A stretch of 64,000 nucleotides of DNA from Ahaetulla prasina (Eukaryota; Chordata; Lepidosauria; Squamata; Colubridae). The first letter of the stretch is position 1. Each line of letters starts with the position of its first letter. Below, piece by piece: positions 9,175 through 57,050 of the stretch. The notes under the pieces are model-generated. The model was not told the origin of the DNA. It did no database searches and was given only the letters and a program-made list of their open reading frames with translations. A program made the position numbers and the translations under genes. Location: the NCBI RefSeq assembly GCF_028640845.1, contig NC_080540.1:99504061-99568060 (forward strand), in the 5' to 3' direction.

Positions 9175-12100
9175 CAGAAAATCTATTTGATATTTATTAA
9201 ACTTAGTTTCTCCAGTTACAGTTCTGCATTGTACAAAGCATTTTTATGACACAATAGTTAAAAAGATCTTTACAAATTGAAATGCAATACCCTTTTCTCC
9301 AAATATTTAATTGCCATAAATTTGTTTAAAAATACACATTAAACGCATATTTCAGACACTAAACTTTCTATAATCTCAATACCACAAAATACATAGAATA
9401 TACTATACAGATGTGGAAAAAAATCTGGTTAGTATATAATACTTTGCTCACCATTAACATACGTGAAATGCACATATACTGACTTAGAAATCCTAATTTG
9501 GAGCCCCAAAGTACCCTTTTGAAATTTCAAATGTATTGCAAACGAAAGGAAAAGAAGAAAAATCACAGTTTTATATGTTTAGTTTTGGTTGAGAACAGAT
9601 GACTAAATAGTAAGTAAAAAATGTAAGTAATGGACACAGCATGTACAATGCACACAACAGACAGCCATACTGCCAATCATAATCAGTACCAAGATCCATG
9701 TTCAAGGTTTTTTCTTTTAAAAAAGAAAGATTTTTTTAAAAAAAGATAAAAGGGTACAAATAACCTCTCTCCCACCCCCAATCCCATACGTTTGCCCCAA
9801 CTAAAAGAAAACTTTCCTTACCAAATAATTTCAAATAAGATAAAGAATCTTTAATAAATATATAAGCACTTTATCCTCCATATACAAAACTTCTTAAAAC
9901 CATTTAAAAGGGGAGTTTGATACAAATGTGCTTGCAAAGACTATGCCTGGACTGTGCAGCCACATTTCCAGACATATTAATCATCATGGGACAGTGGCTG
10001 CAGCTTTGATGTTATTTATTCACTAAGAGAGAGAAAATGGTTTTGAATCCAATATGCCAACATCATTCCTATTTTGGCAGTCACATTATCAGAAACAAAA
10101 TGCTTTGCCAATAAGTTTTTAAATAGAACCAAGAAGCAAACCCAACATTTCAGTAAGTTCAACAGGTTTCTTAGTGGAAGCGATGGTACAAATGAACTGA
10201 ATTTGTTCAGAACTCAGATCAATCAATAAATGCGGAGGGCATAAACGCATTTAGTGAAAATGCTTGCATTTCCAGAACAGCCTCACTCCAGTGAGTTTTA
10301 TTAGTAATTTATCTCCCGTACGCCATTATAAAATGCCATAAATACACTGAACTTATCTAAAAGAATAAAACTGATCATCACATTTTGTATTGTACAGCTA
10401 AACTGTGTTTGTTACACCCTGGGGAGAAATGAAGTTGCATAATAGTGTTCACTAGTAAAGTATACTGTTGAACCACTGGAAACTCAAATTTCCCACAATA
10501 CTGCTTTCTGCTCAATTTAAAATAATTATGTCCTTGACCCAAATATTTATGAAATATTTGCTATTCAAGACTCTTATCCTATGATTTGGAGGCTGCTTTC
10601 TCCTTCCATTGGTTAAATGTATTCAACTTGATTTGCTCAGGCCCATTTAAATCATTTTAATAAAAATACTGCAGAGTTGATTACAGGACGAGGAATTATA
10701 CATGGCAAAGTTAGTATTTCCTATAAACTGCCAAATTTGGCAAACTATACAGTTATCTGCTGCAGCTGTGACTTACTTGCCTTCGGCAAGCAAATATACC
10801 TATTGGCGCCATATGGCTGCACCTGCTTTATAAACACTCTTACATTAGTTGTTTTGTATAAAATCATAATAATCAAGCTTCAACAATCTAAAAGAAACTG
10901 AAAGCATTCCTGCATAAAATGCGAAATTTATCACCACCATCAAAATGAGGATGGCTCAACACTCAATAGATATTGTGATGTAGTTAGATGTACTATAATC
11001 TAACACAGATAATAACGAACTTTGAACAGGCTTAATTTCATCTATTTCTGCATATAGATATAGTATTAGAAACACGTATATTACAAATTGCATACTGCTG
11101 TCAAAAGGTCTATAACCATTTGCTCTTTACAGATACGAGACTTAAATTGTATTTGAACACGTTGGGGTCATTTAGTCTAGCACCCTGGATGTTCATTTAA
11201 GAACCAAAAGGAAGAAGCCACGTATGTACAAAATCACTGGATCCTAGACTAAATTTGCCATCAGAACTTCATTTTAGAATGGAATATGCCAATTGTTTTC
11301 TAACCTATTCCTAATGCCCAAAATGAAACTTTTATAATCTCTCAGACTAATACAGTCTGAAAAATTCACTGCCAACACTCTGGCAAAGCATTTCAAGATC
11401 TCTAGTGGATTTTATCCTATCATTCGTGAATTGTTCTTCTAAAACTCAGCAAGTTTTTTTTTTTTTGGGGGGGGGGGGAGAGATCAAAATTATGTGTGCG
11501 ATAAAGCAATTCATTTTGCTCACTCAGGTGTAAAGTATTAAGCCATCTTATAAAGACGCATCACTGGGATATATTAAAACACTGATATGTGTTAACGCTC
11601 AGTCATGGACTCGATAATATATAATATTCCAGAGTTTTCAAACGAAAATAATTGAACAATTTCTGTTATGGGCCGAGTTGTATATGCAATAGGCTCAACA
11701 CAGATTAAGTCCAACTCAATAAAAGGCAGATTAAGGAAAGTCACTTGCCTTTGAACTTTAAGTTTATTACGTCCTTGCACTTAACAATGAACTTTGGCAA
11801 ATTACTCATGCACTCCTGAGACAGCTGAAGTTAGGTGGCATTTTAAAAGTTGATAATTTGATTTCAATTGCTTGAAAATTCGACTGATCCTTAAATTGGA
11901 AAACAAACAATTTATTATGAATAAACAATCAGTTTATTTAGGACACCCAAACAGGACCTCCACGAGACAGCTATTGCAACAGGTAAATTCATTGCAGCTT
12001 AAGTCTACATTGAAACCTAGAGAAGCCTTGCTAAATTAATAAAGAGACAAACACTTAGGAAGTATCTGGAGATATATAAAAAAATCAGTCTGATATACAC

Positions 12101-14606
12101 TATTCTAGTTTTAAAAACAATAGATAAAAAAAGAGACATTTTCTTACTGCTAGTCTATGTTAAATGGGTACAAAAGGAAGCAAACTAGTCAAATGATCAT
12201 TGCAGCACCTTATAAGAAGAGCGCCTATAATCCACGCTGGGATAATGTAAAGATTTTACTATAATAAATGTGTCAGGCACTTTCAAATGTCAAGGATGTT
12301 GACTTTTGATATTAGCAAGAAAATTAGTCTTGGAAAATTAGCTATTTATTATTTGAAGCTAGCAGGAATCTGTGCTCTTCCTCTTGAATCTATGGTTTAT
12401 GAAAATGCATATATTTTAAAATTGCTTTTCACAATTGATATTTTTACTCAAGCAGCTCACATGAAATAAACACCGAAAGCCTGCTAAAAATATTTCTTTA
12501 ACTCTTTAATCTCTGTGTTGAGAGTAAATACAATAAACTGTTTGCTAAGGGAGCAATTTAAAAAATCTTCTCCAAGACAGCTGCTCACACTGACTGAAAG
12601 GAACACAAGTATGTGGAACACTAGTATGTTGCAATTTCATATAAACAGATGGGTTTTCCCATTATTGATTAGCTAATGTGATTTTTGCACATAGTAAATT
12701 TACAGTGATAATTCAATCACTTACATGGCAAAACCACAATATACTTTTTTGTATAAACAAAAATGCTGTATGGTTGTGCCTACATGTTTTTCTTCTGCTC
12801 TCAAGACTCATTCTTGTGCTGCAGGGTGCAACAGTAAGCTTTAATGACAGAATACAAACCAAGTGATTAGCAACTTCAACGAAACAGATCGGAAGTATCA
12901 GGGTATAAAAGAAACCATGTATCCCATCAGGATACAAATCTCTATGAATATACAAACTATTCTTTAATTGTTATAATTTATGAAGCTACTGAACTTTCAC
13001 TGTCCCAAAGATACTGCAATACTAATCGGTGTAAAATTCTATCCTTCTTTCAAAACTCGCCATCATTTTGGCACATAGCTATACAGCTAGACATTATTTT
13101 AGTGCAATTGTTTTCTTGAACATGCATGTTCACATCTGGGTGGGTTTTAGGAACAAGGGCAGGCAAAGCAGCATATCACAATTCCACAACGAAAAGGTTT
13201 AGAGTCTGACTCTAAAGCACAAGCAACATGAATTGTCAACAAATGACAGCCACTAGGAAAAGGAAGTACAATTTTACTGCTGGAGACTGACTGGATACCA
13301 GGTCCTAAGTGTAAAACGTCTTGTAAACAGTATTTAAAATCTTCATCTAAAAAGGCATAAGGCACACCAGACATGATAGGGACGCTAAAGCAGTATTTTT
13401 TTCTTTTAGTCAGATAAGCACCTTCTATGAAAAGGTACCTTGCTTATTAACCTTAAAGCAGATTTCCATGCATGATTCTTGCTGATCACAGTTATTTCAT
13501 TATAATTAAATAATCTGTTCCCATCACAAACATTTAACATTAATGAATGTGCCACAGAATGGCATAAAAGCAAAATTTCAAATTAATTGGACCAAACAGT
13601 TTAAAATGTCCCTGTAATTCACAGGTCTATTCTCTAGCCCGTCTCGTCCATTACGTAATTCTGACAAAGACAGATGTTTGTCACACATGGTGTTTTCTGA
13701 TGAAGCACATCAGTTTCACATAAGGAATTTCTACTGTTAGAAGCTTTGGTGTCTAACAATTACAAGTTAGGAAATAAAAGAGGCTGCACCAAAGTACAAG
13801 ATTGTCCATCTGAAACCATTCCTATTTTATACTTGGAGACGGAAGTCCATTGTGACTCACATCACATCGAATATTGCATTAAATGCAATATTTTGTAACG
13901 TACTGCGATTATTAGTGTTAAGACATGTGTTTCGAAACTCATTTGCCATACAAATACTTGAATATTTTGACTTCAAATGATTTAATTGATGAAGTTATAA
14001 CCTTGGAACTTAGCACATCAATAAAACTGTGGCCATCATTAAGGGTTGACTTAAATATGCAGGAAAATGTGTGTGTCTACACTTTAAAATCTATCAACCC
14101 TGACTTTCTCTTACAAGCTCCACCATCACAAGACATTACAGAATAACAAAGCTCACAAAATACTTAAATAAAGTGTCTACATTTAATCTTCACTAAGTAC
14201 TTGATTAGGTAAAATTCATAGGAAAAACAGCTAAGTTTTAAACCAGCCCCAAAACACAGCTTTTAAAAACAAATTAAAATAAATAAGTTTTAAAACAGAT
14301 TTGTTAGGCATCATTATTGGAATTCCAATCCAATTGCAAATCAGTGAATCCATCGTACATTAAAACATTGCAGAGTTTAAACTATTTTTAAATATTCTTT
14401 TTTAAAATGGGGTCAGCTGAAAAAGTTCATTAACACAATGTTTGGAGGTTCTTACACACATGATGCTGGGAGACACAGGAAAGTGTTCCTTTCTCTTTGA
14501 TTTCACTTTCTTTGCTTTCATTATGGCAGTCTTCCTTATTTATTTTTTTATGACACAGTGTTGAAAAAAAATCAGAGGCAGCAAGCCTCTTACTTCAATC
14601 CAGTTG
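9175..14606 (-). other. AFF4: AFF4 3' UTR (inferred extent)
   Basis: About 5.4 kb of AT-rich sequence with no interspersed repeat that I recognise, in contrast to the repeat-filled introns. That repeat-poor character and the lack of any coding signal fit a long conserved 3' UTR. It contains a T-run followed by a run of twelve G (about 11453-11478, C-rich in the transcript). The end point is not proven. Confidence 0.6.
9193..9198 (-). terminator. candidate AFF4 polyadenylation signal
   Basis: AATAAA on the - strand, about 5.4 kb after the AFF4 stop, in line with a 3' UTR of roughly 5-6 kb as I recall for mammalian AFF4. Other AATAAA hexamers occur in this AT-rich stretch, so the choice rests on distance and is tentative. 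Confidence 0.35.
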
Positions 14607-48677
<34,071 letters not shown>

Positions 48678-48846
48678 TTACAAAAAAATATTCTATTGCA
48701 CATTGTTTTAAAACTAGAAGTGCCTAAACATCAGAAATTGTTTTATGCATGCATATGGACAAAACCTAGCCATTTACTATCATAAGAAAAATTATGCTGC
48801 AATCTTTAAATAAACTATTAAATGTATTGTCTATTTTTAAAAATTA

Positions 48847-49114
48847 CAGTGTTACCTCGGTACTCGACTGCTTTGAAACTCATTGAATTTGGTAATCGAT
48901 GCATTTTGACGCAAAATTTTTGTCCTGGTATTCGTCGTTTGTTGGGTACTCGACCCGCAAGCTAGAACTTGTTGATGTCAATTGCCTCGTGACTTGCTAC
49001 CCTTTCAGCTGAAACAAAGGGTCACGCATTAGTCATGTGGTTTGTTTGGTACTCATTTTTAGTACTCGTTTCACCTCCCGGAACCAATTAATGACGAGTA
49101 CTGAGATACCACTG
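48847..49114. mobile_element. Tigger-like MITE (268 bp)
   Basis: TA on both sides. Ends CAGTGTTACCTCGGTACTCG and GAGTACTGAGATACCACTG are inverted. The CAGTGxTACCTCGG end is typical of Tigger/pogo elements. Lies in the 5' UTR intron of AFF4. Confidence 0.8.
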
Positions 49115-49836
49115 TAATTTTTACTGCTTTTTAATTAACAAAAACATAAGAATGATAATGATACATTGTCAAAAAACCCCACATTAAAATATTCTAACAA
49201 AAAATGAAAAAATATGACACATCACATACATCATAACAATAAATAATTTTATATATATAGTTGTCTAATGCAAATATTATTCAAATATGTAAATATTTCT
49301 AATACATTTATATAACCTACTGTATGCTGTATAAATGAGTCCTATATTTCATTATGCTTGTCCTTACAAAATCTACATCTATAGAAAATCCTCTCATAGG
49401 TGACAAAGGCAAAAGTCTTCAATTCACTGAAAGAAAGGGGCCATAAATTTATATTTCCAATGCTGCAATATCAGTATTTTGACCATAGTAGACTCAGAGA
49501 ATCCATTTACATTTATTGTGCAATTGTCAACTTTTATGTACTAGGTGTGCAGTTTAAGATAGTAATACCCTCTGAGAATTTTTGCTTTTGTTGCACAATC
49601 ATACTTTCTCCCAAATCTTGGGAAATGAGATCATTGTAAAAATATGTATTTTAAAGAAGCATTATCCTTATTACATCTCCAATGAAATTCTGGGTTTGAC
49701 AGTCCTTTTCTATATAAACATAATGGAATCCAATCAATTCTAAATATTATTTTTATTGTTTAAGTAAATGTATTGTCTAATTTCATATTTAAAAAGTTAT
49801 TTTTTAAAAAATAATTGAGGACTTTTGAATAAAGTA

Positions 49837-50176
49837 CAGGCAGCCACTGGCTTATGTCCATTTATTCAGTGACCTTTCAAACTTGTGACAATGCTGATCA
49901 GTGGTACTTATGACCAGTCCTCAGATTTCCAGCTGTTGCAGTGTTTCCATGATCATAATTTACAGTTTTCCTTGCTGGTTTCCCAGAAGCAAAGTCAATG
50001 GAGAAGCCATCAGGAAGTCAGAAGTCACAGTCACAAAAGATCCTTTCTTAACAATGATAACTAGGACTGCCTAAACTGCTGTTGCTAAGCAGCATGGTCA
50101 CATGACATTGTGCTCTACGACTGTGTCACTTAGTGATGGCAATTCCAGTCCCAATTGCTGTTGTAAAGACTGCCTG
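49837..50176. mobile_element. CAGGTAGTCCTC-family MITE, copy 7
   Basis: TA-flanked; ends CAGGCAGCCACTGGCTTATG and AAAGACTGCCTG. Interior similar to the family. Confidence 0.65.
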
Positions 50177-50988
50177 TATTTTATTCAAAATTCTTATCAG
50201 CAAGAGCTGTTTCCTCATTCTTATATACAAACAGTCCCCCCCTCTTTCCTTTCTCTGTCAGTCTTCTTAGAATGCTCCACAGAATGTCTCTACGTTACTC
50301 TTCAAATGCTCCCTAGAAAGGATTTATTTGTACTCTACATCCATACTTTAGTAAATAGCTCCAAAGTTATAGCAATCTGTAAAATATCTAACTTTCTCAC
50401 AAAATAAAAAAAGCTACTACTTATTCTGTGTTAACAACTAATCTTTACATAAACCTTATCAATATGTTCAGTTTTGAATTCAATCTTATGCACTGTCAAC
50501 TAGCTTTTGATGAAATAAATTTTACTGTGAATATATGATATAGGTATTTCTTTGGAAAATGTAAGAAATTCTGTTTGAAATATTAGCTCCTCTTGTAATA
50601 AGAGGTTTGTAATAACCAGAAACTGCATTTTATCCAAAACAATCCAAGTGGTACTGTGTTTATAGGATTATGCATTTGCAAAATAAGATCACTCGAACTT
50701 CAATGTTTATATTAAACAGCATGTAAAATGTGACTAGATGGCATGAAGCTCACTTAATACTTCAATTAACATTATGTAAACAAAAGGCTAATAGCTACGG
50801 TAGGTACAAAACAGTTACATTCAGCTAAAACAAATATGTGAGAAGGATATTAAAGTTACCTTGGACAATCAAATATATTTCAAGAAAAAAGAATAAATAT
50901 CAAAGGTCATTCTCTAAAATATTAAAAATAGTTAGATTCCTTTTTTTTAATCATTATCAGCCACCCAAGCTCAGAGAATAATACAATA

Positions 50989-51382
50989 CAGGTTTTTCTT
51001 GGCTTGCAATTGGTCACTTAACTGGTTGAAATTAGATCCCCCCCCCAAGCTATTTATGATATATTTTCAAAGTTACGACAGCTGCACCCCCTTCTCCATA
51101 GTCATGTGGTCACATTTTAGGCACTTGGCAATTTATTCACTTTACAACTGTTGACTGAGATTTGCAACTTTCTTGCTTATTTCTGGTGCTTACTTTTGGT
51201 TTCAGGCAAAAAATGCTCATTAGAGAAAACGAATCTGCTTAACAACTGCAGCATTCACTTATCAACCACCATATTCACTTAATGACCACTGCAAGAAATG
51301 TCAAAAATTGGATCCAGTTAAGTGATGCCTCAACTAATGACTGCAATTCCAGGCTCAATTGTGGTCATACGTTGGGACTTTT
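50989..51382. mobile_element. CAGGTAGTCCTC-family MITE, copy 8
   Basis: Starts CAGGTTTTTCTTGGCTTGCA and shows the family interior (GTCATGTGGTCACATTTTAG). The right end near GGTCATACGTTGGGAC is eroded. Confidence 0.6.
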
Positions 51383-52189
51383 TGTTGTTGTTAGTTGCAA
51401 AAATCTTATTTTAAAATTTAGAATAATGCAACCCTTTGGGAGATGTTTAGCTCCTACTAGTTCTAATATGATGAAAAAAAATTTAGATAGACTTTTAAAG
51501 ATTAATAATGTAGTTTTAATTGTTTTTATTTCTAACCTTTTAACTAACTAGAGTGTTCTATGCAACATAAAAATACAAAGAAGAAATAGCTCTTAGCAGA
51601 TGTTGCCAGTGAGCAAGACATGACACAATTTTACTCCTGCTTGCCAATATTTAGTTATGAATGATAAATAAGCTTCTGTGCTACTATAAATAACTAGCTC
51701 TTTGTACACCCATCTAAACATATTCATTTAGGATGGCCAGCTCCCAAATTACTGATTTTAGAGCAGATTCAATAAAGTATTTATGTGTACCGTATAAATC
51801 ATGTACTGTAATGTAGAAATTATGTCTCAAAAGTATGAAAAAATAAACATACATTTTATTAGATATTTTATTACAGCCAAACACCAGCTCAAATATAAAC
51901 AAAAAACAAAATTGTGAGATAGCAAGAAAAACTATAGTAAAATTCAATTATAGAACTGGTGTGCTCAAGGTTTGACACATGAACCTTAACAATGTTATGG
52001 GAAATAAAATGACATTGGCAATAACAATTATAAATAAAATGGATCCGGGTGATTTGAAAATTCAAGTTGATGGAATGTTATTAGCTGCAGGGATCTTTGT
52101 TAATAGAAGCAATATAGCAGAACATGCATTAATATTCAGGAACTCCATTATAGGAGCAAAGTTTGTATTCAAGTGTGCTACCACATAAT

Positions 52190-53620
52190 TTCCCCCATGA
52201 ACATCTATTTGGAGGACATTAAAACTTGCTAGGATACGGATCTTCTGACTTTGGGAATTATTACTTCACTTAGGGAAGCTTGGGGAAAAAGTGAATAACT
52301 GTACAGGAACATATCTCTGGGTGTCTTCAAGTCCTTGGTCTGTTGTTTAAAGACTGCCTCTGCCCACTGATATCCCATTATCAGGATTGGACTAAACCGC
52401 AGTTCTTCAACTTCTAATGCAATGTCTTTACCGCAAGATAAAATGAAGTTGTCACTTAAGATTAGGGTGTAAACGCCACATTGGAACAGAAGTAACTTTA
52501 GCCAATAAGAGAATATGCAAATTAAATATGGGTTTTAATTTTGTTCAAGCCCAGCTCAGAGAACATCATTACATTAGCAACTCATTGTGGGGCTTGAAAT
52601 ATGTTCCTTAAGAGTTTAAGACTGTACTCTCTTTAAAAAGTGAAGCACTGTACCGTTCCATTTTGGCTCTAAACAAAGGTTATGCCCATTTTCTGCCTGA
52701 GAATACTTTTAGTTGAGGCAAATTTGAACAATGCAATATTGTTCAATGCAATAATGTAGTAACGATGTGCCGGTAATAATTGTAATAAAAAGACTGTCAG
52801 GGTGTTCCTGTGCATCTTGGACAATATTCTCAATGTGTGCACTGCATTTACTAGATGCATGACACTTTATATATTTGGGAGATTTGATCAGGTGTTTATT
52901 CAGGAGATATGATCAGGTGTTTATTCAGTTGCTGGGGATGAATTTAGGGCACTTAATAAATATTAATACTTTAGTTTTAGCATAATTGATTTTGAGTGTT
53001 ACTACACTATGTTACACTATGTACAGCTAGACCCCATAAAGCTTGCTTTAGACCAACTGGTGTCTGAGATAACAGCATGGCATCATCAGTATATAAGAGG
53101 ATTGCAATATGTCTGTCTTTCCATTTAGCAAGATGATGAGCTAGATTATTTATCTTAACTACAAGAGGATTGATATACAGATTAAACAGTAATGGTGCCA
53201 AGATACATCTTTGGGTGATTGCTCTGCTAACAGCAACATTCTTAGTGTAATGGCCCTTCATACTGTATCTAACTTTTAAACTGAAATTCTCACTAAGCTG
53301 ATATAGAAACAGGAACAGGTGCCTATTGAAAGTAGAGTTTTTAAATTTATAATATAACTTATATCTAGGGGTACGTTACAAAATGAACTTTAAACTGGTA
53401 AAAGCTGCACATTAGCATGGATAACATTATCTGAATTATTTCCCATAATCTCTGAAAACTAAGGGAATATATCTACCTAGGACTGCCACCAATTTTTTCT
53501 CATCATAGCCTCTGAGATTCACACAAGTTTCTTATTTGAAAACTTAGCCTTATGAAAAGTTGTATCTCTACCAGAACACTTGGAGTAAAGCGCTGAATAA
53601 AAGTGAGACCATTTAGTGGC
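52190..53620 (-). mobile_element. degenerate LINE with reverse transcriptase relic
   Basis: The - strand carries WSHFYSALYSK (about 53570-53605), then the RT piece at 53007-53261, then weaker traces to about 52190. Clade not determined. Confidence 0.45.
53007..53261 (-). pseudogene. LINE reverse transcriptase fragment (YTDD)
   Basis: 84 codons with LAPLLFNLYINPLV and LLYTDDAMLLSQTPVGLKQA, the RT motifs usually written PLLFNLYIND and LYADDAVLLS. The catalytic box has Thr for Ala, and the pair of Asp is kept. Open only over this short length. Confidence 0.7.
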
Positions 53621-54513
53621 TCAGCTAAGATCCTGTAGACAAATAAATTCCTATAGAGGAAGAAGGTTGTCATCACTGTCATGGAGTAAGAATCAAGAAG
53701 GCAGTTTGGACAGTTTACAGTAAAGCCTAATGGTTGAAACTATCCATTTGAAGGTATTCTAACAGAAAAGAGAACAACTCATAGAAAAGGCTCTGAAAGA
53801 TCAGAAGGAAACACTGAATAGATTTAATGTATTTCAAAAACAATTCCAAATCTATTTTTATTCCCATAATTAATATCAAGATTATATGAAAATCAATGGT
53901 TTATGAATTTTGTATAATTTCATATATAGGAAATATATTCTACAATCTGAGCATTAGCAGTAATATTGTAGATTTATCCAGTATTGTAATGTAAAGACGT
54001 ATTGTAATGTAAACCTTTTGGCCATGGCTCGACTCTGGGCTGCAATTTTCACCTGCGGCATACTAGCCTTTAATAGGCTGACAACATCATGGCATCGACA
54101 ACTAATAACAACAAGAACTACGATGTGATAGGGATTAAGCAGACTGTGGGGACGGTTTTATGACAACTGCAATATTTATGCCGGCTAGAGATGCCCCTTT
54201 TTTCTGCTTTATTTTAATCTTCCATGAGATATTCGCCTCTCGAACTCTTACGACTGAGTGAGGTTCCCCCACTTCGCAGGAATGGCCCTCTGCACTATCG
54301 AGGGCCTACCTTAATGAAGGGTCCTGGGATCCAGAGAGGTGGCATGCGTCGAAGAAAAATCTCTGGGGGTTTTTAAATAGGTTTTTAAAGAAGGGTTTTT
54401 TAGGGGGGGAGGGAAGAGACGGGTGGGGGGAGAAACCCGTCTGGGAGGGCATGTCCAGTCCCTGCGCTTGCTCGCGGCGTCATTCTACCGGGTCCGAAGG
54501 CGGGGGGGAGGAG

Positions 54514-55366
54514 CGTGTTCCTGGTGTAGTGTGTCGTTCCATCTGTACAGTAAGTGGGAGAGGCAGATATGGCGGAAGCGAGGGGCCGTATCGTTCTCTG
54601 GGAGCACGTGCTTGCTGTGTAAAAGCGATCACGTGCTCCGGCCCCTCAGTCTTTACCCGTTCCCCAGATGGTCAAGACCCTCAGAGCTTGGGCCTTCGGT
54701 TGATGTTGAGCACTGCCCAGTCTGTGGTCAATAAGGCCCCCCTGATCTGCGATCTTACTCAGGGGGAGTCCGCGGACTTTATGGGCATTACGGAGACCTG
54801 GCTGGGCACAGAAGGGGGTGTACCCCTGGTTGAACTGTGCCCTCCGGGTTTCCGAGCATTCCATCAACTGAGGGCCCAAGGTAGGGGTGGAGGGGTGGCG
54901 GTTGTAATTAGAGAAAGTCTAGAGCCGAGGGAGTCCACTGTGCCTCGGATAGCCGGTTGTGAATCCCTCCTTGTGAAGTGGGGCCATAGGAATCAGATGG
55001 GTCTGTTGATCACGTACCTGGCTCCTTGCTGCGTGACTACAGCCCTACCCGAGCTGCTGGAGGTGCTTGCCGGAGTGGCGGTTGAGATCCCCAGACTTTT
55101 GGTCATGGGGGATTTCAACTTGCCATCGGCTGGCTTGTCATCGACGGCAGTGCGGGAGTTCCAGGCCTCCATGACGGCCTTGGACCTGGTTCAAGTAACT
55201 GATGGCCCTACACACAGTGGGGGAGGCACACTGGACCTGATTTATATCTCTGGACAGTGGTTAAATGATCTGGAATTAGGAGATTTAGTGACAGAACCTG
55301 TGTCATGGTCAGATCATTTTCTCCTTCGCCTGGACTTTCGGACCCCCGCTCACCACCGCGGGGAGG
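54514..55366 (+). repeat. L2 endonuclease module, unit 1 (853 bp)
   Basis: Starts CGTGTTCCTGGTGTAGTG. It has a 7-bp sequence ACTGCCC near 54712 that units 2 and 3 lack. Endonuclease motifs are VVNKAPL, ITETWLG, GRGGGVAVV, VMGDFNLPS, DLIYIS and SDHFLL. Confidence 0.92.
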
Positions 55367-56212
55367 CGTGTTCCTGGTGTAGTGTGTCGTTCCATCTGTA
55401 CAGTAAGTGGGAGAGGCAGATATGGCGGAAGCGAGGGGCCGTATCGTTCTCTGGGAGCACGTGCTTGCTGTGTAAAAGCGATCACGTGCTCCGGCCCCTC
55501 AGTCTTTACCCGTTCCCCAGATGGTCAAGACCCTCAGAGCTTGGGCCTTCGGTTGATGTTGAGCAGTCTGTGGTCAATAAGGCCCCCCTGATCTGCGATC
55601 TTACTCAGGGGGAGTCCGCGGACTTTATGGGCATTACGGAGACCTGGCTGGGCACAGAAGGGGGTGTACCCCTGGTTGAACTGTGCCCTCCGGGTTTCCG
55701 AGCATTCCATCAACTGAGGGCCCAAGGTAGGGGTGGAGGGGTGGCGGTTGTAATTAGAGAAAGTCTAGAGCCGAGGGAGTCCACTGTGCCTCGGATAGCC
55801 GGTTGTGAATCCCTCCTTGTGAAGTGGGGCCATAGGAATCAGATGGGTCTGTTGATCACGTACCTGGCTCCTTGCTGCGTGACTACAGCCCTACCCGAGC
55901 TGCTGGAGGTGCTTGCCGGAGTGGCGGTTGAGATCCCCAGACTTTTGGTCATGGGGGATTTCAACTTGCCATCGGCTGGCTTGTCATCGACGGCAGTGCG
56001 GGAGTTCCAGGCCTCCATGACGGCCTTGGACCTGGTTCAAGTAACTGATGGCCCTACACACAGTGGGGGAGGCACACTGGACCTGATTTATATCTCTGGA
56101 CAGTGGTTAAATGATCTGGAATTAGGAGATTTAGTGACAGAACCTGTGTCATGGTCAGATCATTTTCTCCTTCGCCTGGACTTTCGGACCCCCGCTCACC
56201 ACCGCAGGGAGA
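55367..56212 (+). repeat. L2 endonuclease module, unit 2 (846 bp)
   Basis: Near-identical to unit 1. 846 is a multiple of three, so the endonuclease frame of unit 1 continues through unit 2. Confidence 0.92.
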
Positions 56213-57050
56213 CGTGTTCCTGGTGTAGTGTGTCGCTCCATCTGTACAGTAAGTGGGAGAGGCAGATATGGCGGGCGAGGGGCGTGTCGTTCTCTGGGAG
56301 CACGTGCTTGCTGTGTAAGCGATCACGTGCTCCGGCCTCAGTCTTTACCGTTCCCCAGATGGTCAAGACCCTCAGAGCTTGGGCCTTCGGTTGATGTTGA
56401 GCAGTCTGTGGTCAATAAGGCCCCCCTGATCTGCGATCTTACTCAGGGGGAGTCCGCGGACTTTATGGGCATTACGGAGACCTGGCTGGGCACAGAAGGG
56501 GGTGTACCCCTGGTTGAACTGTGCCCTCCGGGTTTCCGAGCATTCCATCAACTGAGGGCCCAAGGTAGGGGTGGAGGGGTGGCGGTTGTAATTAGAGAAA
56601 GTCTAGAGCCGAGGGAGTCCACTGTGCCTCGGATAGCCGGTTGTGAATCCCTCCTTGTGAAGTGGGGCCATAGGAATCAGATGGGTCTGTTGATCACGTA
56701 CCTGGCTCCTTGCTGCGTGACTACAGCCCTACCCGAGCTGCTGGAGGTGCTTGCCGGAGTGGCGGTTGAGATCCCCAGACTTTTGGTCATGGGGGATTTC
56801 AACTTGCCATCGGCTGGCTTGTCATCGACGGCAGTGCGGGAGTTCCAGGCCTCCATGACGGCCTTGGACCTGGTTCAAGTAACTGATGGCCCTACACACA
56901 GTGGGGGAGGCACACTGGACCTGATTTATATCTCTGGACAGTGGTTAAATGATCTGGAATTAGGAGATTTAGTGACAGAACCTGTGTCATGGTCAGATCA
57001 TTTTCTCCTTCGCCTGGACTTTCGGACCCCCGCTCACCACCGCAGGGAGA
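56213..57050 (+). repeat. L2 endonuclease module, unit 3 (838 bp)
   Basis: Same endonuclease part; the leader has several 1-3 bp losses (for example GGCGGGCGAGGGGCGTG) that break the frame from unit 2. It leads directly into the linker and RT. Confidence 0.92.

Larger units (their letters stand above)
54451..56394 (+). pseudogene. L2 ORF with two fused endonuclease domains
   Basis: 647 codons open through units 1 and 2 into unit 3's leader. Each endonuclease domain (about 230 residues) shows the catalytic Glu in ITETWL, the GDFN motif and the SDH motif. The first 90 or so codons come from leader sequence in another frame and resemble nothing. A by-product of the tandem amplification. Confidence 0.8.

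Noticed and set aside
54400..54720. GC-rich patch as the AFF4 CpG-island promoter or exon 1
   Set aside because: It belongs to the L2 5' region on the opposite strand and is repeated three times.
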